Source of the DNA: Camellia lanceoleosa
Taxonomy: Eukaryota; Streptophyta; Magnoliopsida; Ericales; Theaceae
Length of the DNA stretch: 64,000 bases
Direction of reading: 5' to 3'
Assembly: GCA_025200525.1 (NCBI GenBank)
Contig: CM045762.1
Span: 78,117,217-78,181,216 of the forward strand
In this document: positions 61,021 to 64,000 of the stretch, one piece after another
Layout of the letters: every line of letters starts with the position of its first letter
How positions within the stretch are numbered: position 1 is the stretch's first letter
The notes under the pieces: generated by a model
The model's input: only the letters and a program-made list of their open reading frames with translations
What the model was told of the DNA's origin: nothing
The model's database searches: none
Translations under genes and position numbers: made by a program

Positions 61021-62775
61021 TTGCCAATTCTTCCCTCAACATAGGTCTAGATAACATGTATTTAACCAAATCTGTGGTTGCAATTACCAAGCAGTTGTAG
61101 GTAAAGATAATATCTTAATTTCATTGCGACAAAATACAAAAGCAAGACCTGACTTTTCAATGACTAAATATTTACATTCACAAGAATTTAAAAACCTACT
61201 AAGGTAATAAACAGCTTCTTCCTTGCCTTCTTCATTGTCTTGGGCCAAGAAAGCTCCCAATGAATCCTCTGCTGCCGCTATATATAACTTCAAGGGCTTA
61301 TTTCCTTTTGGTGGCATCAGCACTGGAGGGTTGGCCAAGTAGGCTTTGATACCTTTGAAAGCAGTTTGATGCTCTGCTGTCCACACAAATTCCTCTTCAT
61401 CTTTTGGACTTAACAAGGAAGAGAATACTTTAGTTTTCCCTGCAGTGTTAGAAATAAACATTCGAAGAAAGTTAACCTGCCCAAAGAACCTTTGTAATTC
61501 TTTCTTACTTGATGGAGGCCTAGCTTCGATGATGGCTTTGGCTTTATTCTGATCAATCTGTATTCCTTTCTTGTGCACTACATAACCCAAGAAATTTCCA
61601 GATGACACACCAAAAGCACATTTAAGAGGGTTGAGTTTCAACTTGAACTTCCTCATTCTTTCGAAAGCTGCTTCTAAATGAAGCAAATGCTTCTCCATGG
61701 ACTGGGATTTTACCACGATGTCATCAATATAACATTCTAGATACCTTCCAATAAGGTCATGAAAGATAGTGTTCATAGCCCTCTGATACGTAGCCCCAGC
61801 ATTCTTCAGACCAAATGGCATCTTAACCCATTCGAAGGTGCCAATATTCCCAGGACATCTGAATGCTGTCTTGTGGATGTCTTCCTCTGCAATGCATATT
61901 TGATTATAACCAGAGTGGCCATCCATCATTGATAAAATCTGATGCCCTGCTGAACTATCCACCAAAAGATCCACTATAGGCATAGGGTATTCATCTTTAG
62001 GAGTTGCTAGATTTAAATTTCTGAAATCGATGCATACCCTCATTTTGCCATTTTTCTTAACTACAGGCACAATATTAGATAGCCATTCAACATACCTGGC
62101 TGTCCTAATAAAGTCTGTCTTAAGTAGTCTAAGAATTTCTTCCTTGACCTTCTGAATTACATCTGGACTCATCCTTCTTGGTTTCTGTTTGTATGGCTTG
62201 AAATTAGGCTTCAAAGGGAGCCTATGTTCCACCAACGATCTATCCAATCCTGGTAGTTCATTATAGGACCATGCAAAACAATCTTTGTATTTCTTTAAAA
62301 CAACCAACAACTGGTCTCTGTCCAAAGCATTCAAACAAGTACTTATATAAGTGGGCTGTTGCACAGAACCTTCCCCTAAATTCACTTCTTTTAAGGGGTC
62401 TTGCGTCTGAGAATTCATTGAAGCTTTCTCTTTGGTTTCTTCAACCTTTGAAGCAACCTTCTCACCTTGTTCTGCTCTTGGGTTCTTTATCTCGACATCT
62501 CTGCCTTCTTCCTCATAGACAAAATCTGTCCATAAGGCGTCTTCTTCTTGTATTTCCTGGACTTTTGTTTCAATGTCCAATGCACAATATTTCCCAAAGG
62601 TCAAACTTCTGACCTGTTGTTGTTCTTGTTTACAGCCAATTATCATGGCTTCTCTCTCTTGTTTCTGTACCTTCTGGACTATTGCTTCTACATCCAATGA
62701 TGAGAATTTAATCAAAGCCAATGAATTGGCTTCTCGTTCTTCACTTCTTTGCCTACAACCAGGCATCGTTGTCAT
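61021..62775 (-). CDS. Gypsy reverse transcriptase-RNase H polyprotein part
   Basis: A 563-residue open frame from 62775 to 61084. Residues 1-140 are an acidic linker after protease; RT spans ~180-400 with SNIVPVVKKNGKMRVCIDFR, catalytic D285 in MMDGHSGYNQ, FEWVKMPFGLKNAGATYQ, and YIDDIVVKS at 349-352 (the catalytic pair); RNase H1 begins about 495 (LKLYIAAAEDSLGAFLAQ) and is cut by a stop at 61084, with the rest in another frame to 61021. The Tat lineage is supported by YIDD with the second RNase H downstream. The RT itself is intact. Confidence 0.9.
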
Positions 62776-63364
62776 CTTTCACGACAACCTCTTCATCAGC
62801 ACTTTCTTGGACTAAGTGCTTTAGATGTGTAACTTCCTTATCAGCCGTCACTTCGGCTGAGCCATCAGCTTTCCTCAATATACTGAGTGGAGTTACCCCT
62901 TCAATATATAGTTTGGCCTCTGCAAAGTCTGCACAGGCTATGAAGGGTTGATGATCTGCATCAATCTCCTCTGTCTCTCCATTGCCCAGAGCCATCATGA
63001 TCTTCTGATGCAAAGAGGAAGGTACACACTTGTTGGTGTGAATCCAGTCTCTTCCAAGTAAGGCATTATATTTAGCATTGCTGTCGATCACAAAGAATGC
63101 TGTCATACAATCTCTGGTTCCCACACTCAAATTAATAGGCAGAATACCTTGGGCCATCTGCTTATCTCCAGCAAAACCAGCAATGGTTGTACTGGTTGGG
63201 ATCAACCTGGGATTCTTCTTCCCTAATTTCTTCAAAGAAGATTTCGGCAATAAATTAACCGCCGCCCCATTGTCTACTAGGACTCGGTTTAACTGTATAC
63301 CATCAAAGAAAGCCTTAATGTACAAAGGCTTGACATGTTGGGTCATGGAATTGAGGGTATTCAA
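62753..63364 (-). CDS. Gypsy aspartic protease domain
   Basis: 203 residues from 63364. HVKPLYIKAFFDGIQLNRVL leads to the catalytic box VDNGAAVNLLP (D31; DNGA in place of the commoner DTGA, known in Tat elements), IAGFAGDKQMAQGILPINL, then the C-terminal LLGRDWIHTN. It would process the polyprotein. It overlaps the RT frame by 23 bases, so a frameshift now separates them. Confidence 0.85.
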   Translation of the reverse strand: MNTLNSMTQHVKPLYIKAFFDGIQLNRVLVDNGAAVNLLPKSSLKKLGKKNPRLIPTSTTIAGFAGDKQMAQGILPINLSVGTRDCMTAFFVIDSNAKYNALLGRDWIHTNKCVPSSLHQKIMMALGNGETEEIDADHQPFIACADFAEAKLYIEGVTPLSILRKADGSAEVTADKEVTHLKHLVQESADEEVVVKDDNDAWL

Positions 63365-63599
63365 AAGGATATGAGAGGTTGATGCTCACCTCCTCCTCGC
63401 TTTCGCACTCAACTTCCATAGGAATAGCCATTTCAGGAGCATCCTGTACCATACTCACTTGTGATTCCTCACTAGAAACAGGAATTGGATCCATGTCTTG
63501 GTCCTCCTGATCCTCATTTTCAGCCTGAAATTCATGAGGTAGTATATGTACCATGTTGATTGATACAGGTGGAAATGAGCCAAACTGGATGGCTGGTTG
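63315..63599 (-). pseudogene. Gypsy gag-pol linker
   Basis: Acidic, from about 63599 to 63315: DQEDQDMDPIPVSSEESQ, ESEEEVSINLSYPFEY. The reading switches to the protease frame near 63365. Confidence 0.6.
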
Positions 63600-64000
63600 T
63601 ACCTTCTTCCCCTCTTGGCTACCTTGCTCAGTGTCTTGTGGCGTCCTCCATCTTTGCGTTACGGTATTTCATTGATAACTGATCCCTTCGAAGGATCCTT
63701 CTCAACTAAGTTTTCAGTCAGAAATGTTTGTTCAGCCATGAAGGCTTCGAACATTTCTTCTTCTGCCATTTCCTTCTTTTGGCTCATGCCAATCTCTTCT
63801 TCTATTTCACTATCACTTTCCATCAGAGCCTTCTCCAGCCCTGCCAAACTGGACTTCTCTCTGGCCTTTAGTTCAGAATGAACTTGGGCCAATTGTTCTC
63901 TGCTACAAACCACTTTACTTTGTAGCGTCGGTTTTGGAACATGGTCTGACTTCGAAGCTTTCTTTTCTTCTGTCTTGACATGTGAAGAACTCTCTTCACT
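63600..64000 (-). pseudogene. Gypsy gag C-terminal region, cut by window end
   Basis: Open from the window edge to 63659: Lys/Glu-rich (SREQLAQVHSELKAREKSSL, DSEIEEEIGMSQKKEMAEEE), consistent with a disordered gag tail, then a stop at 63657. Zinc knuckle and capsid parts would be outside the window. Confidence 0.5.

Overview
This is a repeat-dominated stretch of a eudicot plant nuclear genome. It is AT-rich, has plant MITEs (Tourist, Stowaway, hAT and Mutator-like), plant LTR retrotransposons (Sirevirus and other Ty1/copia; Tat-type Ty3/gypsy), a CACTA transposon and one host-type gene, a terpene synthase with the canonical plant exon sizes. I cannot name the species. No rRNA, tRNA, CRISPR array or bacterial-type operon was seen. 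All calls come from reading the sequence by eye; no database search was run.

Layout. 1-9.3 kb is intergenic DNA packed with small DNA transposons, several nested, including a Stowaway inside a Stowaway that itself holds a Tourist and a Mutator-like element. 9.3-12.2 kb holds a 112-bp tandem repeat and two consecutive degenerate LTR copies in minus orientation. 12.2-15.2 kb is non-coding with two degraded DNA elements. 15.3-40.1 kb is a four-level nest: a copia fragment is split by a 22.8-kb CACTA element (16602-39421, TSD AAT). Into that CACTA a Sirevirus was inserted (19036-37806), and the Sirevirus pol gene carries two ~4.3-kb coding-free insertions of one family (23533-27879 and 28633-32900), best read as giant solo LTRs. 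41.8-44.1 kb is a minus-strand, internally deleted copia element whose LTR abuts the last exon of the terpene synthase.

44.1-48.9 kb is a minus-strand TPS-b-like terpene synthase with exons 2-7 readable. Exon 1 was not found, the end of exon 3 is rearranged next to a LINE fragment, and the stop codon lies in LTR sequence. 48.9-52.6 kb is intergenic, with a GC-rich promoter-like element split by a 741-bp hAT MITE. 52.6-64 kb is most of a Tat-lineage gypsy element on the minus strand: 3' LTR, PPT and pol with two RNase H domains, continuing past the window end. Between pol and the 3' LTR it carries a plus-strand, intron-containing gene resembling plant mobile domain (PMD) proteins, plus a second degraded plus-strand ORF set.

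Almost every transposon coding region is broken (stops, frameshifts, lost catalytic residues). The exceptions are the gypsy RT frame and the first PMD exon (553 codons), which are long and open. The region looks like old heterochromatin-type insertion layering around a decaying or partial terpene synthase locus.
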